This document shows, in pieces, positions 24,518 to 32,167 of a stretch of DNA of 64,000 nt (the first letter of the stretch is position 1; each line of letters begins with the position of its first letter). The position numbers were made by a program, and so were the translations under genes. A model generated the notes under the pieces. The model was not told the DNA's origin. It searched no databases and saw only the letters and a list, made by a program, of their open reading frames with translations. The stretch is from NCBI RefSeq assembly GCF_019697375.1, contig NZ_JAHCDI010000003.1, positions 558,001 to 622,000 on the forward strand, given 5' to 3'. The DNA is from Micromonospora tarapacensis. GTDB taxonomy: Bacteria > Actinomycetota > Actinomycetes > Mycobacteriales > Micromonosporaceae.

Positions 24518-25977
24518 CGTCCCACCTCCACCGGATCCGCTTTGGACAACCAATCGACGATGCCGGCGACCGCGTCCCGGCACCCGCCGCAGCCGGTGCC
24601 GGCCCTGGTGCCGGCGACGACCTCGTCGAGCGTGCGGGCCCCGCTCCGCCAGCAGTTCACCAGCGCGCCCTTGCTGACCGTGTTGCACTGGCACACCGTG
24701 GCCGCGTCCGGCATCAGCGCCGGTGACACGGCGGGCGCCGCGGTGGCGCCGCCGACGGCGCGGCCGAGCAGCAGTGCCCGTCGGTCGGCCGGGACCGGGT
24801 GACCGCGGTCGAACAGCTGGATCACCGTGCCGACGGACGGGTTGTCGCCGAGCAGGATCGCGGCGGCCAGCCGTTCGCCGTGGATTCGCAGCCGCGCGTA
24901 GGTGCCGCGGGCCGGGTCGGCGAAGGTCAGCTCCTCGCCGGGGCCGCCCGCCGGGTCACCCATCGCGGCGAGGTCGATGCCGGCCGCCTTGAGCCGGGTC
25001 ACCACCGGCCGTGGCCGGTACCGGGCCAGCGGGTCCTGCCCGGTCAGCACCTGGGCGACCACTCGGGCCTGCGCCCAGGCCGGCGCGACCAGCCCGGTCA
25101 GCGTGCCCTCGTGCTGCGCGCAGTCACCGATCGCCGAGATCCGCCGGTCGCTGGTCTGTAGCCGGTCGTCGACCAGCACACCCCGTTCCGTGGCCAGCCC
25201 GGCACCGGTCGCGAGGGCGATGTCGGGGCGTACTCCGCAGGCGAGCACCAGCAGGTCGGCGTCGAGCGACCGCCCGTCGGAAAGCTCCAGGCGTACCCCG
25301 GACGCGCCGGCCTCGACTCCGGTCGGGGTGACCGCCAGGTGGGTGGTCACCCCGAGACCGGTGAGCGTGCCGGCGAGCACCGCGCCGGCGGCCGGGTCGA
25401 GCTGGCGTTCCATCAGGTACGGCACCCGGTGCACCACGCCCACGTCGAGGCCTCGGGCGGCGAGGCCGCGGGCAGCCTCCAGCCCGAGCAGCCCGCCGCC
25501 GAGCACGAGGGCCCGCCGCGCCGCACCGGCCACGGCGAGGATGCGCCGGCAGTCGTCGAGGGTGCGGAACGGGATCACCCGTTCCGGAAGGCGCTGCGGG
25601 TCGAGGCCGGGCAGCGGCGGCACCACCGCCCGGCTGCCGGTGGCGAGCACCAGGTGATCGAAGGGGATGCGGTCACCGTCGTCGGTGCGTACCTGCCCGG
25701 CGGTGCGGTCGATCTCGGTGACCGTGACCCCGGTGCGCAGGTCGACGCCGCGCCCCGCGGCCTCCGCCAACTCCACGTCCGGCTCACCGATCTTCCCGGC
25801 GAGCAGGGTGGACAACATGATCCGGTTGTACGCCCGGTGCGGCTCCGCGCCGAGCACGGTCACCTTCAGGTCCTCGCCGCAGGCGTGCAGTTCCGCCGCG
25901 AGGCGGGAGCCGGCCATCCCGTTGCCGACGACCACGACCCGTTCGCTCGTGCCGGCCCTCCGCTGCGCGCCGCTCAT
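24514..25977 (-). CDS. FAD-dependent oxidoreductase with BFD-type [2Fe-2S] domain (nitrate reductase electron-transfer subunit)
   Basis: A 487-residue protein with two Rossmann regions (RVVVVGNGMAGSRLAAELHA; ALVLGGGLLGLEAARGLAAR) and a C-terminal [2Fe-2S] domain (CQCNTVSKGAL, then CGGC). It is built like the N-terminal half of NirB. In other nas operons such NasB/NasC-type proteins carry electrons from NAD(P)H to the molybdenum nitrate reductase; that role is inferred from position. ATG 25977 overlaps the nasA stop and its own stop overlaps the nirB ATG. Confidence 0.85.
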   Translation of the reverse strand: MSGAQRRAGTSERVVVVGNGMAGSRLAAELHACGEDLKVTVLGAEPHRAYNRIMLSTLLAGKIGEPDVELAEAAGRGVDLRTGVTVTEIDRTAGQVRTDDGDRIPFDHLVLATGSRAVVPPLPGLDPQRLPERVIPFRTLDDCRRILAVAGAARRALVLGGGLLGLEAARGLAARGLDVGVVHRVPYLMERQLDPAAGAVLAGTLTGLGVTTHLAVTPTGVEAGASGVRLELSDGRSLDADLLVLACGVRPDIALATGAGLATERGVLVDDRLQTSDRRISAIGDCAQHEGTLTGLVAPAWAQARVVAQVLTGQDPLARYRPRPVVTRLKAAGIDLAAMGDPAGGPGEELTFADPARGTYARLRIHGERLAAAILLGDNPSVGTVIQLFDRGHPVPADRRALLLGRAVGGATAAPAVSPALMPDAATVCQCNTVSKGALVNCWRSGARTLDEVVAGTRAGTGCGGCRDAVAGIVDWLSKADPVEVGR

Positions 25978-28085
25978 GCCCTCTCCAGCCGTACGGCGCA
26001 GATCTTGAACTCGGGCATCCCGGAGATCGGGTCGACGGCGTCGTTGGTGACGGAGTTGGCCCGGGCCTGCCCACCCCAGTGGAACGGCGCGAAGACGGTG
26101 TCGGGCCGGATGGTCGGGCTGACCCGGGCGGGTGCCTGGAACTCGCCCCGCCGGGAGACCACCCGTACCGCCTCGCCGTCGGTCAGCCCCAACCGGTCGG
26201 CGAGGTCGGGATGCAACTCCACGAAGGCATCCGGGGCGGCCCGGCGCAGCGCGGCCACCCGGCGGGTCTGGGTGCCGGACTGGTACTGCGCGAGCACCCG
26301 TCCGGTGGTGAAGTGCAGCGGGTACTCCGCGCAGACCTCCTCGGCCGCCGGCCGGTGCTCCACGGGATGGAACCGGGCCAACCCGTCGGGCGTGGCGAAC
26401 CGGTCGGCGAAGAGTCGGGGCGAGTCGGGCCCGTCTTCCTCGGGACATGGCCAGAACACCCCGTCGGCCGTGTCGATCCGGTCCCAGCTGATCCCGGCGT
26501 AGTCGGCGATGCCGCCGGCCGAGGCCCGCCGCAGCTCGCCGAAGACCGTGTGGGGGTCGTCGGAGGGGGCCCGGCCCCGTGTCCCGAGGCGGGCGGTGAG
26601 GTCGGCCAGGATCTCCAGGTCGGTGCGGACCCCCGCCGGAGGCCGGCGCAGCGCCCGGCGGCGCAACACCCGTCCCTCCAGGTTGGTCATCGTGCCGTCC
26701 TCCTCGGCCCACTGCGCGGTGGGCAGCACCACGTCGGCCAGCGCCGCCGTCTCGGAGAGCAGGAAGTCGGCGACGACCAGCAGGTCCAGGTCGCGCAGCC
26801 GGCTCTCGACCCGGGCCGCTCGGGGTGCGGAGACCACCGGGTTGGAACCGAAGACCAGCAACGCCCGTGACCCTGACGCCGTCCCCAACGAGTCCAGCAA
26901 CTGGTAGGCCGGCACGCCCGGACCGGGCAACTCGTCGGCGGGTACGCCCCAGACCCGCGCGACGTGGGCGCGGGCCTCCAGGTCGTCGATCTTCCGATAC
27001 CCGGGCAGCTGGTCGGCCTTCTGCCCGTGCTCCCGGCCACCCTGCCCGTTGCCCTGCCCGGTCAGGCAGCCGTAGCCGGAGCCGGGGCGGCCGGGCAGGC
27101 CGAGCGCGAGCGCGAGGTTGACGAAGGCGGTGACCGTGTCGACGCCCTTGGCGTGCTGTTCGGCCCCGCGTGCGGTGAGGATGATCGCCCGCCCGGCGGT
27201 GCCGAGGGCGCGGGCCGTCTCCTCCAGGTCGGCCACCGGCACGCCGGAGAGCGCCTCGGCGCGGGCCGGCCACCAGCCCGCCACGGTGCGCCGTACGGCG
27301 GAGAAACCGGTGGTGCGGCTGGCGACGTAGTCCCCGTCGACGTAGCCCTCGGTCAGGGCGAGGTGCAGCAGCGCGTTCGCCACCGCCAGATCCGTGCCCG
27401 GCAGCGGTTGCAGGTGCAGGTCGGCCTGCCGGGCGGTGGCGGTCACCCGCGGGTCGATCACGATGAGCCGACCGCCCCGCTCCCGTTGCTCGGTCAGCCA
27501 GCGCACCAGCGGTGGCATGGTCTCCGCCGGGTTCGCGCCGACCAGCAGCAGAGTGTCCGCCCGGCCCAGGTCGGACAGGGGGAACGGCAGGCCCCGATCC
27601 ACCCCGAAGGCCCGCATGCCCGCCGCGGCGGCCGAGGACATGCAGAACCGTCCGTTGTAGTCGATGTGCCGGGTGCGCAGCGCCACCCGCGCGAACCTGC
27701 CCAGCGCGTACGCCTTCTCGTTGGTGAGCCCGCCGCCGCCGAAGACGGCGACCGCGTCGTGGCCGTGGCGCTCCTGGATGTCGCGGACACCGGTGATGAT
27801 CCGGTCCAGGGCCGCGCTCCAGCTCGCCGGGCGCAGCTCGCCGCTGGCCGGGTCGCGCAGCAGGGGGGTGGTCAGCCGTTCCGGGTGGCCGAGCAGGTCG
27901 GTCGAGGTCCAACCCTTCTGGCACAGGCCACCCCGGTTGGTGGGGAACTGCCGGGGGAGGACGCTGACCTCACCAGCCTCCTCGCGCAGGATCATCCCGC
28001 ACTGGAGAGCGCAGTACGGGCAGTGCGTGGCCACCTCTCGGGGCGCCTGCCCCGGTCGTGTCGCCGGCTGTGCACCGTCTGTCAT
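25974..28085 (-). CDS. nasA: Assimilatory nitrate reductase catalytic subunit (molybdopterin)
   Basis: A 703-residue bis-MGD enzyme of the NarB/NasA group that reduces nitrate to nitrite in the cytoplasm. The N-terminal [4Fe-4S] ligands CPYCALQC and GGLCQKGW are intact. Further on come RFCMSSAAAAGMRAFGVDRG, GANPAETMPPLVRWL, a conserved GYGCLTGQGNGQGGREHGQK stretch and the C-terminal MGD-binding region (LHFTTGRVLAQYQSGTQTRR, SVTNDAVDPISGMPEFK). No twin-arginine signal is present, as expected for an assimilatory enzyme. It is first in the operon nasA-reductase-nirB-nirD-hemD. Confidence 0.93.
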   Translation of the reverse strand: MTDGAQPATRPGQAPREVATHCPYCALQCGMILREEAGEVSVLPRQFPTNRGGLCQKGWTSTDLLGHPERLTTPLLRDPASGELRPASWSAALDRIITGVRDIQERHGHDAVAVFGGGGLTNEKAYALGRFARVALRTRHIDYNGRFCMSSAAAAGMRAFGVDRGLPFPLSDLGRADTLLLVGANPAETMPPLVRWLTEQRERGGRLIVIDPRVTATARQADLHLQPLPGTDLAVANALLHLALTEGYVDGDYVASRTTGFSAVRRTVAGWWPARAEALSGVPVADLEETARALGTAGRAIILTARGAEQHAKGVDTVTAFVNLALALGLPGRPGSGYGCLTGQGNGQGGREHGQKADQLPGYRKIDDLEARAHVARVWGVPADELPGPGVPAYQLLDSLGTASGSRALLVFGSNPVVSAPRAARVESRLRDLDLLVVADFLLSETAALADVVLPTAQWAEEDGTMTNLEGRVLRRRALRRPPAGVRTDLEILADLTARLGTRGRAPSDDPHTVFGELRRASAGGIADYAGISWDRIDTADGVFWPCPEEDGPDSPRLFADRFATPDGLARFHPVEHRPAAEEVCAEYPLHFTTGRVLAQYQSGTQTRRVAALRRAAPDAFVELHPDLADRLGLTDGEAVRVVSRRGEFQAPARVSPTIRPDTVFAPFHWGGQARANSVTNDAVDPISGMPEFKICAVRLERA

Positions 28086-28131
28086 GTCGGCAAAGCGTGC
28101 CGTTGGGCAGTTTCCGGTCCGCGTCCCGTTT

Positions 28132-28147
28132 GTTTCGGTCCTGTCAA
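28132..28147 (-). promoter_or_regulatory. Candidate GlnR-type site upstream of nasA
   Basis: On the minus strand the sequence reads TTGAC-n6-GAAAC, close to the actinobacterial GlnR pattern GTnAC-n6-GAAAC. A further GGAAAC lies closer to nasA (about 28110-28115). GlnR controls nas genes in Streptomyces and Amycolatopsis. The match is partial, so this is a candidate only. Confidence 0.45.
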
Positions 28148-28231
28148 GAGCCGCTCACACTGCACGTCGGCTGGGGGCAAGCTTGCAGGGTCCGCAATAT
28201 GGAACAGACCTCCTGCTATTTGGGAGACGGC

Positions 28232-28431
28232 ATGGGTGTGGCCGAGACGTTCGACGCGGTGGCCAGCGGTTACGATGCGTCACGCCGCCGATTGGTGCCT
28301 GGAGGACACCGGCAAGCGAGACCTCTACCGGCGGGCGGCCGGGACGCTGCGGCCCGGTGGGATCCGAGGCCGGGCTTGAGGACGTGGACTGCTACTTCAA
28401 GGCGTGGCGGCTCGCCGTCCTCGGCGGCTGC
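28232..28431 (+). pseudogene. Decayed class I SAM methyltransferase
   Basis: Three short pieces of one methyltransferase family lie within 200 bp. An intact start (ATG 28232 with GGGAG upstream) gives MGVAETFDAVASGYDASRRR. A middle piece in another frame gives CLEDTGKRDLYRRAAGTLRP. A C-terminal piece gives LEDVDCYFKAWRLAVLGG. In intact relatives these segments are separated by about 100 and about 40 residues, including the SAM-binding GxGxG motif, which is missing here. So the gene has lost internal DNA twice. It is not a simple base-call frameshift. Confidence 0.75.
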
Positions 28432-28530
28432 GCTCCGGGCCCGGTCGGCCGCGCTCCGTCGAGTGGGGCTGGGCCGCGTCGAGCAGGGCTGGGCCGTCGA
28501 GCGGGGGAGAGCATCAACCTGCCGCGCGCA

Positions 28531-28751
28531 CTGTCGAGCTGAACCGCTTTCGCTCTCAGGTTAGGTCCGGGCTCCGCCCCGGAACTGCTGGACATCGATT
28601 GAACTGCGGACGGTCGGCTGAGCTGCGGGGTGCTGCGGTGAGGCTGTCGAGCCAAGGGCGATGGCGCCGGCAGAAGGCGATCGAGCTGCGGAAGTCGGCA
28701 CGGCGGTGGAGCAGAGGCGGCGGCGATTCGTCTGCGCTATCAGCTCGACAG
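28531..28751. repeat. Inverted-arm repeat element, copy A
   Basis: The arms CTGTCGAGCTGA (28531-28542) and TCAGCTCGACAG (28740-28751) are perfectly complementary over 12 bp and enclose about 200 bp of non-coding DNA. Next to the left arm is CGCTTTCGCTCTCAGGT. The same arms and a related inner sequence recur at 61884-61963, so this is one member of a dispersed family. Confidence 0.65.
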
Positions 28752-28838
28752 CGCCGGCGGGTGGGACGTGGCCGGCGGGTGGGGACAGCACCGGCGGGTG
28801 GGACAGCACCGGCGGGTGGGACAGTGCCGGCGGGTGGA
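28747..28838. repeat. 18-bp tandem repeat, about five copies
   Basis: Units of the form GACAGCACCGGCGGGTGG are repeated five times with minor changes and one extra G between units 2 and 3. The array ends a few bases before the toxin-antitoxin promoter. No coding frame of note crosses it. Confidence 0.85.
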
Positions 28839-28844
28839 CTGGGA

Positions 28845-28880
28845 TGACTGGCGGTCATACCAGTGGGTAGGCTGTGCGGC
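28845..28880 (+). promoter_or_regulatory. Leaderless toxin-antitoxin promoter with palindromic operator
   Basis: TGACTG (28845-28850) and TAGGCT (28868-28873) are separated by 17 bases, and the antitoxin ATG begins seven bases after the -10 box, so the transcript is probably leaderless. An inverted repeat ACTGG (28847-28851) / CCAGT (28860-28864) overlaps the promoter and is a natural site for autorepression by the antitoxin. Confidence 0.65.
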
Positions 28881-29138
28881 ATGACTGCCAAGGTGACTTT
28901 GTCGTTCTCGGACGAGACGATCGCGGAGGCCCGGCGGTTCGCGAAGCGCGAGGGGCTCTCGCTCTCCGCCTGGATGGACCAGGCGGCCCAGGAGAAGGCG
29001 CTGCGCGAGGTCTTCGCCGCCCACGCCGCCGCCGTCGGGCGCGCCGGGCTGGATCTGGAGTCCGCGTCCCTGGCCGACGCCCAGGAGGTGGGCCTGGTCG
29101 ACGATCTGCTCTTCGGCGGTCGCCCGCGTGCTGCGTAG
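28881..29138 (+). CDS. Ribbon-helix-helix-like antitoxin of a MazEF-type pair
   Basis: An 85-residue protein with an N-terminal beta strand and helices typical of ribbon-helix-helix DNA binders (KVTLSFSDETIAEARRFAKR, GLSLSAWMDQAAQEKAL), followed by an acidic tail (ADAQEVGLVDDLLFGG) that would bind the toxin. ATG 28881 is chosen over GTG 28863 because the -10 box lies between them. It overlaps the toxin gene by 11 bases. Confidence 0.8.
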   Translation: MTAKVTLSFSDETIAEARRFAKREGLSLSAWMDQAAQEKALREVFAAHAAAVGRAGLDLESASLADAQEVGLVDDLLFGGRPRAA

Positions 29139-29421
29139 GGGCGAGGTCTGGCGGATCGAGGGGGCTCGGGAACGGCTCGGGCTGGTGGTCAGTTCCGATG
29201 TCTACAACTCGACCGCGGTGCCGATCGTGATCGTGGCCGAGGTGGTCGAGGCGGCGCTGCTGCGCGACTCGCCCCTGGCGGTACCGATGGGCCGCTGGGT
29301 GGTGATGCCCGACCGGGTCTCCTCGCCGATGAAGAAGTGGTTCACCGAGTGCGTCGACGTGGCCGACGCGGAGACCATGCGGCGGGTCGACCGCGCGCTG
29401 CGTATCCTGCAACAGCTCTGA
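29128..29421 (+). CDS. MazF/PemK-type toxin
   Basis: A 97-residue PemK-fold protein: RRGEVWRIEGARERLGLVVS, then VVMPDRVSSPMKKWFTECVD and ETMRRVDRALRILQQL, matching the MazF pattern of N-terminal GEVW and C-terminal helix. Relatives are sequence-specific ribonucleases that cleave mRNA or tRNA. It starts at GTG 29128 within the antitoxin gene, the usual coupled order. The pair sits between nasA and narK, with no evident link to nitrogen metabolism. Confidence 0.85.
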   Translation: MLRRGEVWRIEGARERLGLVVSSDVYNSTAVPIVIVAEVVEAALLRDSPLAVPMGRWVVMPDRVSSPMKKWFTECVDVADAETMRRVDRALRILQQL

Positions 29422-29528
29422 TTCGACGCGGTCCTCACCACCGTCGGCCACCCGTGGTGCGATCCCCGTTGCCCGGCCGACCCGAAGGGCGAATGCGGCG
29501 GTAACGGCCGCTACCTAGCTTCTGCGCC
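29422..29528 (+). promoter_or_regulatory. narK upstream region with probable leaderless -10
   Basis: TAGCTT (29516-29521) lies seven bases before the narK ATG, and no ribosome-binding site is present, suggesting a leaderless transcript. A short dyad GGTAAC/GCTACC lies at about 29500-29515 next to the -10. GTAAC is a GlnR half-site, but its partner half is weak. Confidence 0.45.
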
Positions 29529-30896
29529 ATGACCACCACGAGCGCGAAGCCAGCGGTAATCGAAGCGGAAGACCTGGACCGTCGACCAGGGCGATGGATC
29601 GGGCACTGGGCCCCGGAGGATCCGGGCTTCTGGCGGGGCGTCGGCAGTGGTGTCGCCCGCCGCAACCTCATCTGGTCGATCTTCGCCGAGCATATCGGTT
29701 TCTCGGTGTGGCTGCTGTGGAGCATCGTCGTCGTCCGGCTCGGCGACGCCGGTTGGCAGCTGACCACCAGCCAGGCGCTCTGGCTGACCGCGGTGCCCAG
29801 CGGGGTCGGCGCACTGCTGCGGCTGCCGTACACCTTTGCCGTGCCGGTGTTCGGCGGCCGGAACTGGACCGTCGTCTCCGCGCTGCTGCTGATCGTGCCG
29901 TGCGCCGGCCTGGCCTGGGCGGTCGAGCATCCGGAGATCGGCTTCCTGCCCCTGCTGCTGATCGCCGCGACGGCCGGGCTCGGCGGCGGCAACTTCGCCT
30001 CCAGCATGGCGAACATCTCCTTCTTCTACCCGGAGCGGGAGAAGGGCTGGGCGCTGGGGCTCAACGCCGCCGGTGGCAACATCGGGGTGGCCGTGGTGCA
30101 GTTCGTGGTGCCCCAGGTGATCGTGCTCGGCGGTGGGCTGGTGCTGGCCCGGGCCGGCCTGATGTACATCCCGCTGGCGGTGATCGCCGCGGTCTGCGCG
30201 TACCTCTTCATGGACAACCTGGTCGAGGCCAAGGCCGACGTCGGGCCGGTCTGGTCGTCGCTGCGGCACCGCGACACCTGGGTCATGTCGCTGCTGTACA
30301 TCGGCACCTTCGGCTCGTTCATCGGCTACTCGGCGGCCTTTCCCACCCTGCTCACCTCGGTGTTCGGCCGGCCGGACGTGGCGTTGGCGTGGGCGTTCCT
30401 CGGGGCGGGGGTGGGCTCGTTGTGCCGGCCGTTCGGTGGCCGCCTGTCCGACCTGGTCGGTGGCGCCCGGGTCACGGTGGCCAGCTTCGTGCTGATGGCC
30501 GCCGGCGCCCTGGCCGCGCTCTGGTCGGTCGAGCGGCGCAGCATGGGCGTGTTCTTCGCGGCCTTCCTGCTGCTCTTCGTGGCCACCGGCGTCGGCAACG
30601 GCTCGACCTACCGGATGATCAGCAGGATCTTCCAGGTCAAGGGGGAGGACCAGGGTGGTGCGCCGGAGGTGATGCTGTCGATGCGCCGGCAGGCCGCCGG
30701 CGCCCTGGGCATCATCTCCGCGGTCGGCGCCTTCGGGGGCTTCCTCGTGCCGATCTGCTATGCCTGGGCGCGGTCGACCTACGGCGGCATCCAGCCGGCA
30801 CTACGCTTCTACGTGGGGTTCTTCCTGGTGCTGCTGCTGGTCACCTGGGCGACGTACCTGCGGCCGGGAAGCCGGATGGCCCGCGCAGGGGTGTGA
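29529..30896 (+). CDS. narK: Nitrate/nitrite transporter (NarK family, MFS)
   Basis: A 455-residue major-facilitator protein with about twelve membrane segments. The nitrate signature AGLGGGNFASSMANISFFYP and the second one around GNIGVAVVQFVVPQV are present, as is GRLSDLVGGARVTV, the usual MFS loop. It should import nitrate for the divergent nas operon. It is a single gene, separated from nasA by a decayed methyltransferase, repeats and a toxin-antitoxin pair. Confidence 0.92.
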   Translation: MTTTSAKPAVIEAEDLDRRPGRWIGHWAPEDPGFWRGVGSGVARRNLIWSIFAEHIGFSVWLLWSIVVVRLGDAGWQLTTSQALWLTAVPSGVGALLRLPYTFAVPVFGGRNWTVVSALLLIVPCAGLAWAVEHPEIGFLPLLLIAATAGLGGGNFASSMANISFFYPEREKGWALGLNAAGGNIGVAVVQFVVPQVIVLGGGLVLARAGLMYIPLAVIAAVCAYLFMDNLVEAKADVGPVWSSLRHRDTWVMSLLYIGTFGSFIGYSAAFPTLLTSVFGRPDVALAWAFLGAGVGSLCRPFGGRLSDLVGGARVTVASFVLMAAGALAALWSVERRSMGVFFAAFLLLFVATGVGNGSTYRMISRIFQVKGEDQGGAPEVMLSMRRQAAGALGIISAVGAFGGFLVPICYAWARSTYGGIQPALRFYVGFFLVLLLVTWATYLRPGSRMARAGV

Positions 30897-30941
30897 TTCC
30901 GATCATGCCGGCCCCGTTCGGCACGCCGGCCGGACCCCGTT

Positions 30942-30971
30942 TTGACCGGCCGGCGGGGCTGCGGGTATCGT
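30942..30971 (+). promoter_or_regulatory. Promoter of the rplM-rpsI operon
   Basis: TTGACC (30942-30947) and TATCGT (30966-30971) are 18 bases apart, a good housekeeping sigma promoter. It leaves an untranslated leader of roughly 125 bases before rplM, long enough for a ribosomal-protein leader structure. Confidence 0.65.
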
Positions 30972-31103
30972 TACCTGCTGTTGTACGACATCTGTGGGCG
31001 TGCCGCCTGAGGTACGCTTGGTCGTTCGTGCGCGCTGTTCGGCCGGGAGGTCCTGGTCACCTCGGCGCGCGACCCCAGACCGACGACGAGACAAGGTAGA
31101 CCT

Positions 31104-31547
31104 GTGCGTACGTACAGCCCGAAGCCGGGTGAGATCGAGCGTCAGTGGCACGTCATCGACGCCTCTGATGTCGTGCTGGGCCGTCTGGCCACCCACGCCG
31201 CCACGCTGCTGCGGGGCAAGCACAAGCCGACTTTCGCGCCGCACGTCGACACGGGCGACTTCGTCGTCGTCGTGAACGCGGGCAAGGTCGCGCTGACCGG
31301 CAACAAGCGCCAGCAGAAGATCGCCTACCGGCACTCCGGTTACCCGGGTGGCCTCAAGCAGGTCGGCTACGAGGAGCTGCTCTCCAAGCGCCCCGAGCGG
31401 GCCATCGAGCTGGCGGTGAAGGGCATGCTTCCGCACAACAAGCTCGGCCGTCAGCTGATCAAGAAGCTGAAGGTCTATGCCGGTGCCGAGCACCCGCACA
31501 GCGCGCAGCAGCCGGTGCCGTTCGAGATCAAGCAGATCGCGCAGTGA
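31104..31547 (+). CDS. rplM: 50S ribosomal protein L13
   Basis: A 147-residue L13, full length. It starts [20 protein letters not shown] and carries the conserved [15 protein letters not shown] and [20 protein letters not shown] regions. GTG 31104 follows AAGGTAGACCT. It is cotranscribed with rpsI 20 bases downstream, the universal L13-S9 pair. Confidence 0.97.
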   Translation: MRTYSPKPGEIERQWHVIDASDVVLGRLATHAATLLRGKHKPTFAPHVDTGDFVVVVNAGKVALTGNKRQQKIAYRHSGYPGGLKQVGYEELLSKRPERAIELAVKGMLPHNKLGRQLIKKLKVYAGAEHPHSAQQPVPFEIKQIAQ

Positions 31548-31567
31548 GCGCGGGCGAAGGAAGCAGC

Positions 31568-32032
31568 ATGACCGACATCACCGCCACCGAGGTTGCCCCC
31601 GAGGCCACCGAGGCGCCGGCGCCCGTCGCCCGCGCGCCTCGTGGTGACCGCCCGATCCAGACCGTGGGTCGGCGCAAGGAGGCCATCGTCCGGGTCCGTA
31701 TCGTCCCGGGCACCGGCAAGATCACTTGCAACGGGCGTGACCTGGAGGCCTACTTCCCGAGCAAGGTGCACCAGCAGCTGATCAAGGATCCGCTGGTCAC
31801 CGCCGAGAAGCCCGAGGCGTTCGACGTCATCGCCAACCTGCGGGGCGGCGGCACCACCGGCCAGGCCGGTGCGCTGCGGCTGGCCATCGCCCGGGCGCTG
31901 ATCGTCAACGAGCCCGACGACCGCCCGGCGCTCAAGAAGGCCGGCTTCCTGACCCGGGACGCCCGGGTCAAGGAAAGCAAGAAGTACGGCCTCAAGAAGG
32001 CCCGCAAGGCTCCCCAGTACTCGAAGCGCTGA
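31568..32032 (+). CDS. rpsI: 30S ribosomal protein S9
   Basis: A 154-residue S9. It has an Ala/Pro/Glu-rich N-terminal extension of about 30 residues, typical of actinobacteria, before the core ([35 protein letters not shown]). It ends in the invariant basic tail QYSKR that reaches the ribosomal P site. ATG 31568 has GAAGGAAGC upstream. Confidence 0.97.
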   Translation: MTDITATEVAPEATEAPAPVARAPRGDRPIQTVGRRKEAIVRVRIVPGTGKITCNGRDLEAYFPSKVHQQLIKDPLVTAEKPEAFDVIANLRGGGTTGQAGALRLAIARALIVNEPDDRPALKKAGFLTRDARVKESKKYGLKKARKAPQYSKR

Positions 32033-32061
32033 CCTCCAGCCGCACCTTGTACTTCTGACGG

Positions 32062-32104
32062 ACGGCCGGTCCGCCTCCCCTCACGGGGGAGGTGGGTCGG
32101 CCGT
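32062..32104 (+). terminator. Terminator after rpsI
   Basis: A 19-bp stem (32062-32080 with 32086-32104, three G-U pairs) with a five-base loop, followed by TTCCGTCTCT. It lies 29 bases after the rpsI stop. Confidence 0.75.
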
Positions 32105-32167
32105 TTCCGTCTCTTCGTGGCAGGGCAGTTTCTCCCGCATCGGCAGTTTCATCGGAGGTTGGTGGGT

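Noticed and set aside
28199..28564. A 28 kb-region small gene starting at an upstream ATG
   Set aside because: Only the 28232 start has a ribosome-binding site and family similarity, and the frame then turns into low-complexity sequence.
28747..28838. Five 18-bp repeats as a CRISPR or iteron origin
   Set aside because: The repeats are contiguous without spacers, GC-rich, and have no replication gene or AT-rich region next to them.
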